A DNA stretch of 64,000 bases from Penium margaritaceum. Lineage: Eukaryota > Streptophyta > Zygnematophyceae > Desmidiales > Peniaceae. Shown here in pieces: positions 1-15,960 of this stretch. Each line of letters opens with the position of its first letter. The stretch's first letter is position 1. The notes under the pieces are model-generated. The model was not told where the DNA came from. It searched no databases and was given only the letters and a program-made list of their open reading frames with translations. The stretch is taken from NCBI GenBank assembly GCA_023375785.1, contig SZWC01000546.1, positions 191,260 to 255,259 on the forward strand. Direction: 5' to 3'. A program made the position numbers and the translations under genes.

Positions 1-2220
1 GCACTTACATGCACTTACACAAACTTACACGCACTTACACGCACTTACACGCACTTACACGCACTTGAACAAACTTACACGCACTTACACACACTTACAC
101 GTACTTACACGCACTTACACACTCTTACACGTTCTTACACAACCTTACACGTGCTTACACATGCTTACACGCACTTACATGCACTTACACACACTTACAC
201 ACACTTACACGCATTTACACGCACTTACACAAACTTACACGCACTTGTACACACTTACACGCACTTACACACACTTACACACGCTGACACGCACTTACAC
301 ATACTTACACGTACTCACATGCACTCACACGTACTCACACGCACTTTCACGCAATTACACGTACTTACACGCACTTACATGCACTTACACGCACTTACAC
401 GAACTTATACGCACTTACACACACTTTTACGCAGTTATACACACTTACACGTACTTACATGCACTTACACGCACTTACACGAACTTACACGCACTTACAC
501 ACACTTTTACGCAGTTATACACACTTACACGTACTTACATGCACTTACACGTACTTACACACACTTACACGCACTTACACGCACTTACACACTTTCACAG
601 ACACTAACACGCACTTACACGTACTTACACGCACTTACACACACTTACACGTACTTAGACGCACGTATACTTACTTACACGCACTTACATGCACTTACAC
701 GTACTTACACATAATTACACGTACTTACACGTACTTATACGAACCTACACATACTAAAACCACACTTATATGCAGTTACATGCACTTACACGCACGTACA
801 TACACTTACACGTACTTACACGCACTTCCACGCACTTACACGCACTTACATGCACTTAGACATACTTACGAGCACTCACACGCACTCACACGTACTCACA
901 TGTACTTTCACGCACTTATACGTACTTATACGCACTTATACATACTTACACACACTTACAGACACTTACATACACTAATATGTACTTACACGCACTTGCA
1001 TGCACTTACACACACTTACACGCACTTAGACATACTTACACGTACTTACACAAACTTACACACACTTATACGCACTTACACAAACTGACATTAACCTACA
1101 CAAACTTCCACGTACTTGCACGCACTTATCTGCACTTACATGCAGTTTCACGCACTTATACATACTTACATGGACTTACACGTGCTTACATGCACTTACA
1201 CGCACTTATACGTACTTACATACACTTATACGCACTTACACGCACTTGTACGCACTTACACGCAGTTACACTTGCTTACACACACTTACACGCACTTACA
1301 CGCACTTACATGCACTTACTTGCACTTACACGTACTTACAGGTACTTACACGCATTTACACACACTTACACGCACTTACACACACTTACACGCACTTACA
1401 CGCAGTTACACACACTTACACGTACTCACAGGAACTTACACACACTTACACATACTTACACATACTTACACGAACTTACACAGACTTACACGCACTTACA
1501 CACACTTTCTTGCACTTACACGCACTTACATGCACTTACACGTACGTTCACACACTTATACATACTTACACAAACTTACACGCAATTATACACACTTACC
1601 CGCAGTTACACGTACTTATACGCACTTACATGCACTTACACGCACTTACACACACTAACACACTCTTACACGCTCTTATACAACCGTATACGTACTTACA
1701 CATACTTACACACACTTGCACGCACTTACACGCACTTACACGCACTTACATGCATTTCCGCGCACTTACACAAACGTATACGCACTTACACGCACTTACA
1801 CGTACTTACACGCACTAACATACACTTACACGTACTTACACACACTTACACGCACTTACACATACTTACGAGCACTCACACGTACTCACACGCACTCGCA
1901 CATATTTTCACGCACTTACATGTACTTACATGCACTTACACGCACATACATGCACTTACACGCACTTGCACACACTTACACACACTTACACAAACTTAAA
2001 CCAAACTTACACACACTTACATGCACTTTCACGCTCTTACACGCACTCACATGCACTAAAACGCACTTACACGCACTCACACACACTTATACGCACTTAT
2101 ACGCACTTACACGCACTTACATACACTTACACGCACTTACATGCACTTACATGCACTTACACGCACTTATACACACTTACACATACTTACACGCCCTTAC
2201 ACGATCTTACATTCACTTAG

Positions 2221-2486
2221 ACAAACTTACCCATACGTACACGCATTTACACGTACCGACACGCACTTACACACACCTACACGTACCTACACGCACTTAC
2301 ACGCACTTACACGCACTTACACACACTTACATGCACTTACACAGACTTACACACACTTACACAAACTTACCCATACGTACACGCATTTACACGTACCGAC
2401 ACGCACTTACACACACCTACACGTACCTACACGCACTTACACGCACTTACACGCACTTACACACACTTACATGCACTTACACAGAC
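2221..2486 (+). repeat. 140-bp tandem duplication
   Basis: Two adjacent copies, offset exactly 140 bp (14 units), share the markers CCATACGTAC (2231 and 2371) and CGTACCGACACG. The corresponding places in later higher-order copies (5.4 and 8.5 kb) hold a single copy. Confidence 0.85.
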
Positions 2487-2750
2487 ATACACACACTAAC
2501 ATGCTCTTGCCGGCACTTATACGTACTCACATGCACTTACACGCACTTACGCGCACTTACGCGCACTTAGTCATAGTTACACTCACTTACACGCAATTAG
2601 ACGAACTTACACGAAGTTACGCCCACTTAAACTTTACTCACACGCACTTACACGCACCTAGACGCACTTACACATACTTACACATACTTACATGCACTTA
2701 CACTTACTTACACGAACTTAAACCACACTTACACGCACTTACGCACACTT

Positions 2751-3030
2751 ATACCCACTTACATGTACTTACACACAGTTACACACACTTACACAAACTT
2801 ACACGTACTTACAAGCAAGTAAACGCACTTACACGCACTTACTCATACTTACACGCACTTACACGCACTTACACGCACTTACACACACTTATACCCACTT
2901 ACATGTACTTACACACAGTTACACACACTTACACAAACTTACACGTACTTACAAGCAAGTAAACGCACTTACACGCACTTACTCATACTTACACGCACTT
3001 ACACGCACTTACACGCACTTACACGCACTT
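2751..3030 (+). repeat. 140-bp tandem duplication
   Basis: The segment starting ATACCCACTT at 2751 is repeated at 2891 with a 140-bp offset, including the unusual units ACTTACAAGCAAGTAAACGC and ACTTACTCAT. Later higher-order copies carry it once (near 5790 and 8858). Confidence 0.85.
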
Positions 3031-3540
3031 ACACATACTTACACGCACTTACATGTACTTACATGCACTTACATGCACTTACACGCACTTACATGCACTT
3101 GCACGCACTTACACACTTTTACACACACTTACACGTACTAACATACACTTACACGCACGTATACGCACTTATACGCACTTATACACACTTACACGCACTT
3201 ACACGTACTTACACGCACTTACATCCACTTACATGCACTTACACGCACTTACATGCACTTACACGTACTTAGACGCACATACACACACTTACACACATTT
3301 ACACGCACTTACACGCACTTACACACACTTACACGCACTTACACGCACTTACACACACTTACATGTACCTACAGGAACTTACACACACTTACACGAACTT
3401 ACACATACTTACACAAACGTACACGGACTTACATGCACGTACACACACTTTCTTGCACTTACACACACTTACATGCACTTACACGTACGTTCACATACTT
3501 ATACGTACTTACACAAATTTACACGCAATTATACACACTT

Positions 3541-3582
3541 ACACGCACTTCCACCGTGGAAGTACGTGGAAGTTCCACGTAC
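3541..3582. repeat. Inverted minisatellite fragment forming a perfect palindrome
   Basis: Within otherwise one-directional minisatellite, about 18 bp reads as the reverse complement of the variant unit ACTTCCACGT. This creates a perfect inverted repeat at 3560-3580: arms of 10 bp (GTACGTGGAA and TTCCACGTAC) around a single G. An overlapping smaller inverted repeat, CTTCCAC/GTGGAAG, sits at 3546-3560. The equivalent place in the next higher-order copy (about 6360) has ordinary units, so this is a local inversion or fold-back event. Confidence 0.9.
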
Positions 3583-4540
3583 TTATACGCACTTACACGC
3601 ACTTACACGCACTTACACACACTAACACACTCTTACACGCTCTTATACAACCGTACACGTACTTACACATACTTACACATACTTACACACACTTACACGC
3701 ACTTCCACGCACTTACATGCATTTACACGCACTTACACAAACGTATACGCACCTACACGCACTTACACATACTTACACGCACTGACACACACTTACACGT
3801 ACTTACACGCACTTACACGTACTTACACATGCTTACGAGCACTCAAACGTACTCACACGCACTCGCACATATTTTCACGCACTTACATGTACTTACATGC
3901 ACTTACACGCAATTACATGCACTTACACGCACTTGTACGAACTTACACACACTTACACGCACTTAGACGCACTTACACGCACTTACACATACTTACAATC
4001 ACTTATACGCACTTACAAGCACTTGTATGCACTTACACGTACTTACACGTACTTTCATGCACTTACACGCAATTACATACTTTTACACGCACTAACACGC
4101 ACTTACATGCACTTACACGTACTTACACGCACTTACACGCAATAATACTTACTTACACGCATGTACACACGCTTACACGCACTTACACAAACTTACAAGC
4201 ACTTAAACCATACTTACATACACGTACACGCACTTACACGCAATAATACTTACTTACACGCACTTTTACGCACTTCACACACTTACACAAACTTACAAGT
4301 ACTTAAACCATACTTATACGCACGTACATGCACTTACACGCACTTACACGCACTTAAACGCACTTACACGTACCTATACACACTTCTACGCACCTACACG
4401 TACCTACTCGCACTTACACGCACTAACACACACTTACACACACTTACACGCACTTACACGCACTTACACGGACTTACACACACTTGTACACACTTACACG
4501 CACTTACACGTACTTACACGCACTTACACACACTTACACA

Positions 4541-4710
4541 CACTTACACGCACTTACACGCACTTACACGCACTTACACGCACTTACACGCACTTACACG
4601 CACTTACACGCACTTACACGCACTTACACGCACTTACACGCACTTACACGCACTTACACGCACTTACACGCACTTACACGCACTTACACGCACTTACACG
4701 CACTTACACG
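4541..4710 (+). repeat. Pure run of 17 consensus units
   Basis: Seventeen consecutive, identical consensus 10-mers occur here, while surrounding units vary every one or two copies. The homologous position in the next higher-order copy (about 7.45 kb) lacks the run, so it is a recent local expansion. Confidence 0.9.
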
Positions 4711-7700
4711 GACTTACACGCACTTGTACACACTTACACGCACTTACACGTACTTATACGCTCTTACACTCACTTACACGAGCTTACACAAAATTACACC
4801 CACTTAAACTGCACTTACATGCACTTACATGCACTTACACGTACTTACACGCACTTACACGTACTTACACGCACTTACACACACTTACACGAACATAAAC
4901 CACACTTATACGCACTTACACATACTTACATGCACTTACACGTACTTAAAACACACTTACACGCACTTACACAAACTTACACGTACTTTCACGCACTTCC
5001 ACACTCTTACACGCACTTACACGCACTTACAAACACTTACACACACTGACGCGCACTTCCACGTACTTACACGCACTTACTTGTACTTACTCCACTTACA
5101 ACCACTTACACGCACTTACACGCACTTACAGGCACTTACACGTGCTTACATGCACTTACACATACTTTCACACATTTACTTGCATTTCCACGTACTTATA
5201 CGTACTTGTACGTACTTACTCGCACTTACACACACTTACACGCACTTGCACGCACTTACACGCACTTACACAAACTTAAACTGCACTTACACGCACTTAT
5301 ACGCACTTACATGCACTTACACGCACGTTTAGCACCTACACGTACTTACACACATTTACACGAACTTACACGCCCTTACACGAACTTACATTCACTTACA
5401 CAAACTTACCCATACTTACACGCATTTACACGTACCGACACGCACTTACACACACCTACACGTACATACACGCACTTACACGCACTTACACGCACTTACA
5501 CACACTTACATGCACTTACACAGACATACACACACTAACATGCTCTTGCCGGCACTTACACGTACTCACATGCACTTACACGCACTTACGCGCACTTACG
5601 CGCACTTAGTCGTACTTACACTCACTTACACGCACTTAGACGAACTTACACGAAATTACGCCCACTTAAACTTTACTCACACGCACTTACACGCACTTAG
5701 ATGCACTTACACGTACTTACACATAATTACATGCACTTACACTTACTTACACGAACTTAAACCACACTTACACGCACTTACGCACACTTATACCCACTTA
5801 CATGTACTTACACACAATTACACACACTTACACAAACTTACACGTACTTACAAGCAAGTACACGTACTTACACGCACTTACTCATACTTACACGCACTTA
5901 CACGCACTTACACGTACTTACACGCACTTAGACATGCTTACACACACTTACATGTACTTACATGCACTTACATGCACTTACACGCACTTACATGCACTTA
6001 CACGCACTTACACACTTTTACACACACTTACATGTACTAACAGACACTTACACGCACGTATACGCACTTACACGCACTTATACGCACTTACATGCACTTA
6101 CACGTACTTACACGCACTTACACCCACTTACATGCACTTACACGCACTTACATGCACTTACACGTACTTAGACGCACATATACACACTTACACGCATTTA
6201 CACGCACTTACACGAACTTACACATACTTACACGAACTTACACGGACTTACACGCACGTACACACACTTTCTTGCACTTACACTTACTTAATGCACTTAC
6301 ACGTACGTTCACATACATATACGTACTTACACAAATTTACACGCAATTATACACACTTACACGCACTTACACATACTTACACGCACTTACACGCACTTAC
6401 ACGCACTTACACACACTAACACACTCTCACACGCTCTTATACAACCGTACACGTATTACACATACTTACATACACTTACACACACTTACATGCACTTACA
6501 CGCACTTACATGCATTTACACGCACTTACACAAACGTATACGCACTTACACACACTTACACATACTTACACGCACTGACACACACTTACACGTACTTACA
6601 CGCACTTACACGCACTTACACGCACTTACATGCATTTACACGCACTTACACAAACGTATACGCACTTACACACACTTACACATACTTACACGCACTGACA
6701 CACACTTACACGTACTTACACGCACTTACACGCACTTACACATACTTACGAGCACTCAAACGTACTCACACGCACTCGCACATATTTTCACGCACTTACA
6801 TGTACTCACATGCACTTACACGCAATTACATGCACTTACACGCACTTGTACGCACTTACACACACTTACACGCACTTATACGCACTTACACGCACTTACA
6901 CATACTTACAATCACTTATACGCACTTACAAGCACTTGTATGCACTTACACGCACTTACACGCACTTACACATACTTACAATCACTTATACGCACTTACA
7001 AGCACTTGTATGCACTTACACGCACTTACACGTACTTACATGCACTTACACGCAATTACATACTTTTACACACACTAACACGCACTTACATGCACTTACA
7101 CGTACCTACACGCACTTACATGCAATAATACTTACTTATACGCATGTACACACGCTTACACGCACTTACACAAACTTACAAGCACTTAAACCATACTTAC
7201 ATACACGTACACGCACTTACAAGCAATAATACTTACTTACACGCACTTATATGCACTTCACACACTTACACAAACTTACAAGCACTTAAACCATACTTAT
7301 ACGCACGTACATGCACTTACACGCACTTACACGCACTTACACGCACTTACACGTACCTATATACACTTCTACGCACCTACACGTACCTACTCGCACTTAC
7401 ACGCACTAACACACACTTACACACACTTACACGCACTTACACGCACTTACACGGACTTACACACACTTGTACACACTTACACGCACTTACACGTACTTAT
7501 ACGCTCTTACACGCACTTACACAAGCTTACACAAAATTACACCCACTTAAACTGCACTTACATGCACTTACATGCACTTACACGTACTTACACGCACTTA
7601 CACGTACTTACACGCACTTACACACACTTACACGAACATAAACCACACTTATACGCACTTACACACACTTACACGCACTTACATGCACTTACACGTACTT

Positions 7701-10380
7701 ACACGCTCTTACACGTACTTACACGCACTTACACACACTTACACGAACATAAACCACACTTATACGCACTTACACACACTTACATGCACTTACACGTACT
7801 TAAAACACACTTACACGCACTTACACAAACTTACACGTACTTTCACGCACTTCCACACTCTTACACGCACTTACACGCACTTACAAACACTTACACACAC
7901 TGACGCGCACTTCCACATACTTACACACACTTACTTGCACTTACTCCACTTACAACCACTTACAAGCACTTACACGCACTTACAGGCACTTACACGTGCT
8001 TACATGCACTTACACATGCTTTCACACACTTACTTGCATTTCCACGTACTTATACGTACTTGTACGTACTTACTCTCACTTACACACACTTACACGCACT
8101 TACACGCACTTACACGCACTTACACAAACTTAAACTGCACTTATACGCACTTATACGTACTTACACGCACTTACACGCACTTTTAGCACCTACACGTACT
8201 TACACACATTTACACAAACTTACACGTACTTACATGTACTTACACTCACTTACACAAACTTCAACCGCACTTACACACACTTACATGCACTTACACGCTC
8301 TTACATGCACTCACATGCACTAACACACACTTACACACACTCACACACACTTATACGCACTTACATGCACTTACACGCACTTACATGCACTTACATGCAC
8401 TTACACGCACTTATACACACTTACACGTACTTACACGCCCTTACACGAACTTACATTCACTTACACAAACTTACCTGCACTTACACGCATTTACACGTAC
8501 CGACACGCACTTACACACACCTACACGTACCTACACGCACTTACACGCACTTACACGCACTTACACACACTTACATGCACTTACACAGACATACAAATAC
8601 TAACATGCACTTGTAGGCACTTACACGTACTCACACGCACTTACACGCACTTTCGCGCACTTACGCGCACTTAGTTGTACTTACACTCACTTACACGCAC
8701 TTAGACGAACTTACAAGAAATTATGCCCACTTAAACTTTACTTACACTTCACTTACACGCACTTAGACGCACTTACACGTACTTACACGTACTTACACGC
8801 ACTTACACTTACTTACACGAACTTAAACCACACTTACACGCATTTACGCACACTTATACCCACTTACATGTACTTACACACAGTTACACACACTTACACA
8901 AACTTACACGTACTTACAAGCACGTACACGCACTTACACGCACTTACTCATACTTACACCCACTTACACGCACTTACACGCACTTACACGCACTTACACA
9001 TACTTACACGCACTTACATGTACTTACATGCACTTGCATGCACTTACATGCACTTACATGCACTTACACGCACTTACACACTTTTACACACACTTACACG
9101 TACTAACAGACACTTACACGTAAGTATACGCACTTACACGCACTTATACGCACTTTCACGCACTTACACGTACTTACACGCACTTACACCCACTTACATG
9201 CGCTTACACGCACGTACATGCACTTATACGTACTTAGACGCACATACACACACTTACACACACTTACATGCACTTATACACACTTATACACACGTACACG
9301 CACTTACACGTACTTACACACACTTACACGTACTTACACACAATTACACATACCTACACGCACCTACACGCACTTACACATACTTACACGCACTTACACA
9401 TACTTACACGCACTTACACATACTTACACGCACTAACACGCACTTATACGCACTTGCATGCACTTACACCCACTTATACGCACGTGTACGTACTTACACA
9501 CACTTCCACGCACTTACACGCACTTACACACACTTACACGTACTTACACGCACTTGTACAAACTTACACAAAATAACACCCACTTAAAGTGCACTTACAC
9601 ACACTTACACACACTTACACGCACTTTCACATACATACATGTGTTTGCACGTACTTACACGTACTTACACGCACTTATACACACTTACACACACTTACAC
9701 GCACTTACACGAACTAAAAACGCATTTACACGCCATTACACACACTTACACGCACTTACATACACTTAGAAGCACTTACATGCACCTATACAAACTTACA
9801 CGTACTTACACGCACTTACACGTTCTTACACTCACTTACACACACTTACACACACTTATACATACTTACACACACTTACACGCACTTACATGCACTTACA
9901 CGCACTAACATGCACTTACACGCACTTACATGCACTTGTACGCACTAACACACACTTACACGTACTTACACGCTTTTACGTACACTTATACACACTAAGA
10001 CGTACTTACACGCACTTAAACACACTTACACGCACTTATACGTACGTATACGTACTTATACGTACTTATACGCACTTACACACACTTACATACACGTATA
10101 CGCACTAACACGCACTTACACGCACTTATACCATACTTACATGCATTTACATGCACTTGCACACACTAATACACACATATACGCACTTACACGCACTTAT
10201 ACGCACTTACACGCACTTACACGCTCTTATATGCACGTACACACACTTATACGCACTTAGACGCACTTACACGCACTTACACACACTTAAACACACTTAC
10301 ACATACTTATACGCACTTACACGCACTTACACGCACCTACACACACTTATACGTACTTACACGCACTTACATACACTTAC

Positions 10381-10600
10381 ACGCACTTACACACACTTAC
10401 ATGCCCTAACACAAACTTGTATGCACTTACACACACTTGCACGCACGTATACACACTTATACGTACTTACACGCACTTACATACACTTACACGCACTTAC
10501 ACACACTTACATGCCCTAACACAAACTTGTATGCACTTACACACACTTGCACGCACGTATACACACTTATACGTACTTACACGCACTTATACACACTTAC
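10381..10600 (+). repeat. 110-bp tandem duplication
   Basis: The marker ATGCCCTAACACAAACTTGT occurs at 10401 and again at 10511, with identical flanking units (offset 110 bp, 11 units). Confidence 0.85.
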
Positions 10601-11400
10601 ACGCACTTACACGAACTTACACATACTTACACGCACTTACACGTACTTACACGAACGTAAACTACACTTACACGTACTTACACGCACTTACACGTACTGA
10701 CATGTACTTTTAGCACCTACACACACTTACACACACTTACATGAACTTACACGTTCTTACACGCACTTACACTCACTTACACAACCTTAAACCGCACTTA
10801 CACGCACTTGTATGCCCTTACCCGCTCTTACGCACACTCACACACACTAACACGCACTTTCACACATGTAAACGCACTTTCACGCACTTACACGCACTTA
10901 TACACACTTTCACGTATTTACACATACTTACACGTACTTACACGCACTTACACGCAGTTACACGCACTTACACGCACTTACACACACTCACACGCACTTA
11001 CACGAACTTTCATTCACTTACACAAACTTACACATACTTACACGTACTTACACGCACATACACACACTTCTACGCATTTACACACACTTATACGCACTTA
11101 CACGCACTTACACGCACTTACACACACTTACACGCACGTATACGCACTTACACGAACTGAGAGTAACTTACACGAAGTTACACGTACTTACACGTACTTA
11201 CACGTTCTTACACGCACTTACACGCACTTACACACACTTTCATGCACTCACACGCACTAACACGTACTTACATGCACTTACACACACTTACACGCACTTA
11301 CACGTACTTACACGCACTTACACGCACTTACACGCACTTACACATGCTTATATGCACTTACACGCACTTACATGCACTTACACGCACTTACACGCACTTA

Positions 11401-11580
11401 CACGCACTTACACGCACTTACACGCACTTACACGTACTTACACGTACTTACACGTACTTACACGCACTTACACGCACTTACACGCACTTACACGTACTTA
11501 CACGTACTTACACGTACTTACACGCACTTACACGCACTTACACGCACTTACACGTACTTACACGTACTTACACGTACTTA
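11401..11580 (+). repeat. 60-bp higher-order repeat, three exact copies
   Basis: Three identical 60-bp blocks lie head to tail. Each contains three CACGCACTTA units followed by three CACGTACTTA units. This is the cleanest short higher-order structure in block I. Confidence 0.95.
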
Positions 11581-12280
11581 CACGCACTTACACGCACTTC
11601 CACGCACTTACACACACTTATACGCACTTACACGCACTTACACGCACTTACACATACTTACACGCACTTACACGCACTTACATGCACTTACACGCACTTA
11701 CTTGCACTTACACGTACTTACACGTACTTACATGCACTTACACACACTCACACACACTTACACGTACTTACACGCACTTACACACACTCACAGGAACTTA
11801 CATGCACTTCCACAAACTTACACATACCTATACGCACTTACACACACTTACACGCACTTATATGCACTTTCTTGCACTTTATTGCGCTTACACGCACTTA
11901 CAAGCACTTTCACACACTTACATGCACTAACATGCACTTACACGCACTTACACGAACTTACACGCACTTACACGCACTTACACAAACTTACACGAATTTA
12001 CACGTACTTATACGCACTTACACGCACTAACACGCACTTACACGCACTTATACACACTTATATGTATTTACATACACTTACACAAACTTACACACACTTA
12101 CACGCACTTACACACATGTATACACACTTACATGCACTGACACGCACTTAAATATAATTACACACACGTACACGCACTTATACATACTTACACACACTCA
12201 CATGCACTCACACGCACTTACACGTACTTACACGCACTTACACGTACTTCCACACACTTATACGCACTTACACGCACTTA

Positions 12281-12498
12281 ACGTACTTACACGCACTAAC
12301 ACATACTTACACGTACTTACATGCACTTACACATACTTATACGTACTTACACACACTTACATGCACTTACATGCACTTACACGCACTTAACGTACTTACA
12401 CGCACTAACACATACTTACACGTACTTACATGCACTTACACATACTTATACGTACTTACACACACTTACATGCACTTACATGCACTTACACACACTTA
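12281..12498 (+). repeat. 109-bp tandem duplication including a 9-bp unit
   Basis: The segment starting ACGTACTTACACGCACTAAC at 12281 recurs at 12390, offset 109. The offset is not a multiple of ten because each copy carries one unit that lost a base (ACTTAACG). Confidence 0.85.
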
Positions 12499-12769
12499 CA
12501 CAAACTTACACGCATTTGCATGCACTTATACGCACTTTTACGCACTTACATGCACTTATACGCACTCATACACACTTACACCCACTTACACGTACTTACA
12601 CGTACTTATACGCACTTACACAAATCTACACACACTTACACGCACTTATACGAACTGAAACAGCAATTATAGTTACTTACACGCACTTACACACGCTGAC
12701 ACACACTTTTAGCACTTACACGCACTTACAAGCACTTATACAAACTTACTTGTACTTACACGCACTTAC

Positions 12770-13020
12770 ACTCACCTACACGAACGTAAACCGCACTTAC
12801 ACGCACTTGTATGCCCTTACACGCTCGTATACGCACTCACACGTACTAACACGCACTTACACACACTTACATGTACTTATATGCACTTACACATACTTAC
12901 ACGCACTTACACTCACCTACACGAACGTAAACCGCACTTACACGCACTTGTATGCCCTTACACGCTCGTATACGCACTCACACGTACTAACACGCACTTA
13001 CACACAGGTACACGCACTTT
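12770..13020 (+). repeat. 141-bp tandem duplication
   Basis: A segment with AACGTAAACCGCAC followed by TTGTATGCCCTTACACGC is present twice, about 141 bp apart (ATGCCC at 12811 and 12952). Related single copies lie near 10787 and 14357, marking a second, shorter higher-order family between about 10.7 and 15.3 kb. Confidence 0.8.
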
Positions 13021-15960
13021 CACGCACTTACATGTACTTATATGCACTTACACATACTTACACGCACTTACACGCATTTACACACACGTACACGCACTTA
13101 CACGCACTTACACAAACGTACATTCACTTACACAAACTTACACGTACTCATACGCACTTACACGTACTTACACATACTTACTCGCATTTACACACACCGA
13201 TACACAATTACACGTACTTACATGCACTTACACGCACTTATACGCACGTATACGTACTTACACGAACTGACAGTCACTTACACGAACTTACACGTACTTA
13301 CACGTACTTACAGGTACTTATACGCACTTACACGCACTTACACACACTTGCACGCACTTTCACGCACTTACACACACTTACTCGTACTTACACGCACTTA
13401 CACGTGCTTATACGTACTTACACACACTTAGATGCACTTACACGCACTTACTTGCACTTACACGTACTTACACATACTTATGTGCACATACACACACTCA
13501 CACACACATACACGCACTTACATGGACTTACACGCACTTACACACACTCACAGGAACTTACATGCACTTACACAAACTTACACGTACCTTTATGCACTTA
13601 CACACACTTACATGCACTTACACGTACTTACACGCACTTACACAAACTTACACGTACTTACACGCACTTACACGAACTTACACGCACTGACACGTACTCA
13701 CACGCACTTACACACACTTACACACACTTAGATGCATTTACACACACTTACACAAACTTACACACACTTACACGCACTTACACGCATGTATATGCACTTA
13801 CACGTACTGACACGCACTTACACACGCTTACACACACGTACACGCACTTATACATACTTACACACACTCACACGTACTCACTCACACTCACACGCACTTA
13901 CACATACTTACACACACTTACACGTACTTCCACACACTTACACGTACTTACACGCACTTATACACACTTACACGCACTAACACACACTTACACGCACTTA
14001 CATGAACTTACACGTACTTACACGCACTTACACACACTTACATGCACTTACATGCACTTACACTTACTTACACACACTTACACACACTTGCATGCACTTA
14101 TATGTACTTATACGCACTTACATGCACTTATACGCACTTATACGCACTTACACCAACTTATACGTACGTATACATACTTCTACGCACTTACACAAACTTA
14201 CACACACTTACACGCACCTACACGAACTGAAACAGAAAATACACGTACTTACACGCACTTACATGCACTGACACACACTTCTAGCACTTGCACGCACTTA
14301 CACGCACTTACACGAACTTCCACGTACTTACATGCACTTACACTTACCTACCCAAACGTAAACCGCACTTACACGCACTTGTATGCCCTTACACGCTCTT
14401 ATACGCACTCACACACACCAACACGCACTTACACACAGGAACACGCACTTTCACGCACATACACAAACGTATATGCACTTACACGTACTTACACATACTT
14501 ACACGCATTTACACACACTTACACATACTTACATGCACTTATACACACTTACACGAACTTACATTCACTTACACAAACTTACACATACTTACACGTAGTT
14601 ACATGCACTTAGATACATTTATACACACTTATACGCACTTACACGCACTTATACGTACTTACACACACTTACACGTACTTACACACAGTTACACGCACTT
14701 ACACGCATTTACACGAACTGGCAGTCACTTACATAAACTTTCACGTACTCACACATACTTACACATACTGACACGTACTTGCAGGCACTTACACGCACTT
14801 ACACGCACTTACACGCACTTACACGTACGTACACATACTTACACGCACTTACACGCACTTACACGTACTTACACACACTTACACACATTTATACACACTT
14901 GCACGTACTTACTTGTACTTACACGTACTTACACTTACTTACATGCACTTACACACACTTATACATACTTACAATCACTTGCACACACTTACACGCACTT
15001 ACACACACGCACAGGAACTTACATGCACTTACACGAACTTATGCATACTTTTACATACTTACACGCACTTACACATACTTATACACACTTTCGTGTACTT
15101 ACACGCACTTACACGCACTTTCAGGCACTTACATGCACCTACATACACTTACACGCACTTACACGAACTTATACACACTCATACACACTTACACACACTT
15201 ACACGCACTTAAATGCACTTACCTACACTTACATGCATTTACACACACTTACACAAATTTACACACACTTGCACGCACTTATACGCACTTATATGAACTT
15301 ACATATACTTAAACCACACTTATACATAATTACATGCACTTACACGCACTTACACGCACTTACACGCACTTATACGCACTTACATGCACTTATAGGCACC
15401 TACACGTACCTAAACGCACTTACACGCACTTACATGCACTTACACACACTTACACGTACTTACAGATACTTACATGCACTAACACGCACTTACACGCACT
15501 TGCACGTACTTACACGCACTTACACACACTTACACGCACTTACACGCACTTACACGAACTTACACGCACTTACGCGAACTTACACAAAACTACATACACT
15601 TAAACTGCACTTACACGCACGTACACGTACTTACACACACTTACACGTATTTACACAGTCTTAAACTGCACTTACATGCACTTACACACACTTACACGTA
15701 CTTACATGCACTTTCATGCACTTACACACACTTACATGAACTTACACATACGTATACGCACTTACACGCACTTACACATACTAACACATAGTTACACGTA
15801 CTTACATGCACTTACATGCACTTACACGTACTTACACGCACTTACTTGCACTTACACGCACTTACACCCACTTACACGCACTTACACACACTTACACACA
15901 CTTACATGTGCTTACATGCACTTACACGTACTTATACGCACTTACTTGCACTTACACGCA

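Larger units (their letters stand above)
2141..9590 (+). repeat. Higher-order repeat of about 3.05 kb inside block I
   Basis: Rare marker units recur in the same order at about 3.05-kb spacing. The marker TAAACTTTACT lies at 2628, 5667 and 8732, and CGTACCGACACGCAC near 2252/2392, 5432 and 8496. The marker with CACTTTTACACACAC lies near 3114, 6012 and 9070. The copies differ by small tandem duplications and by the pure run at 4541-4710, which the next copy lacks. This shows block-wise amplification of several hundred units at a time. An older, shorter relative of part of the unit is visible around 1116-1990. Confidence 0.8.

Noticed and set aside
3560-3580. Terminal inverted repeat of a small DNA transposon.
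   Set aside because: The arms are made of the minisatellite unit itself and no target duplication flanks them; a local inversion explains them better.
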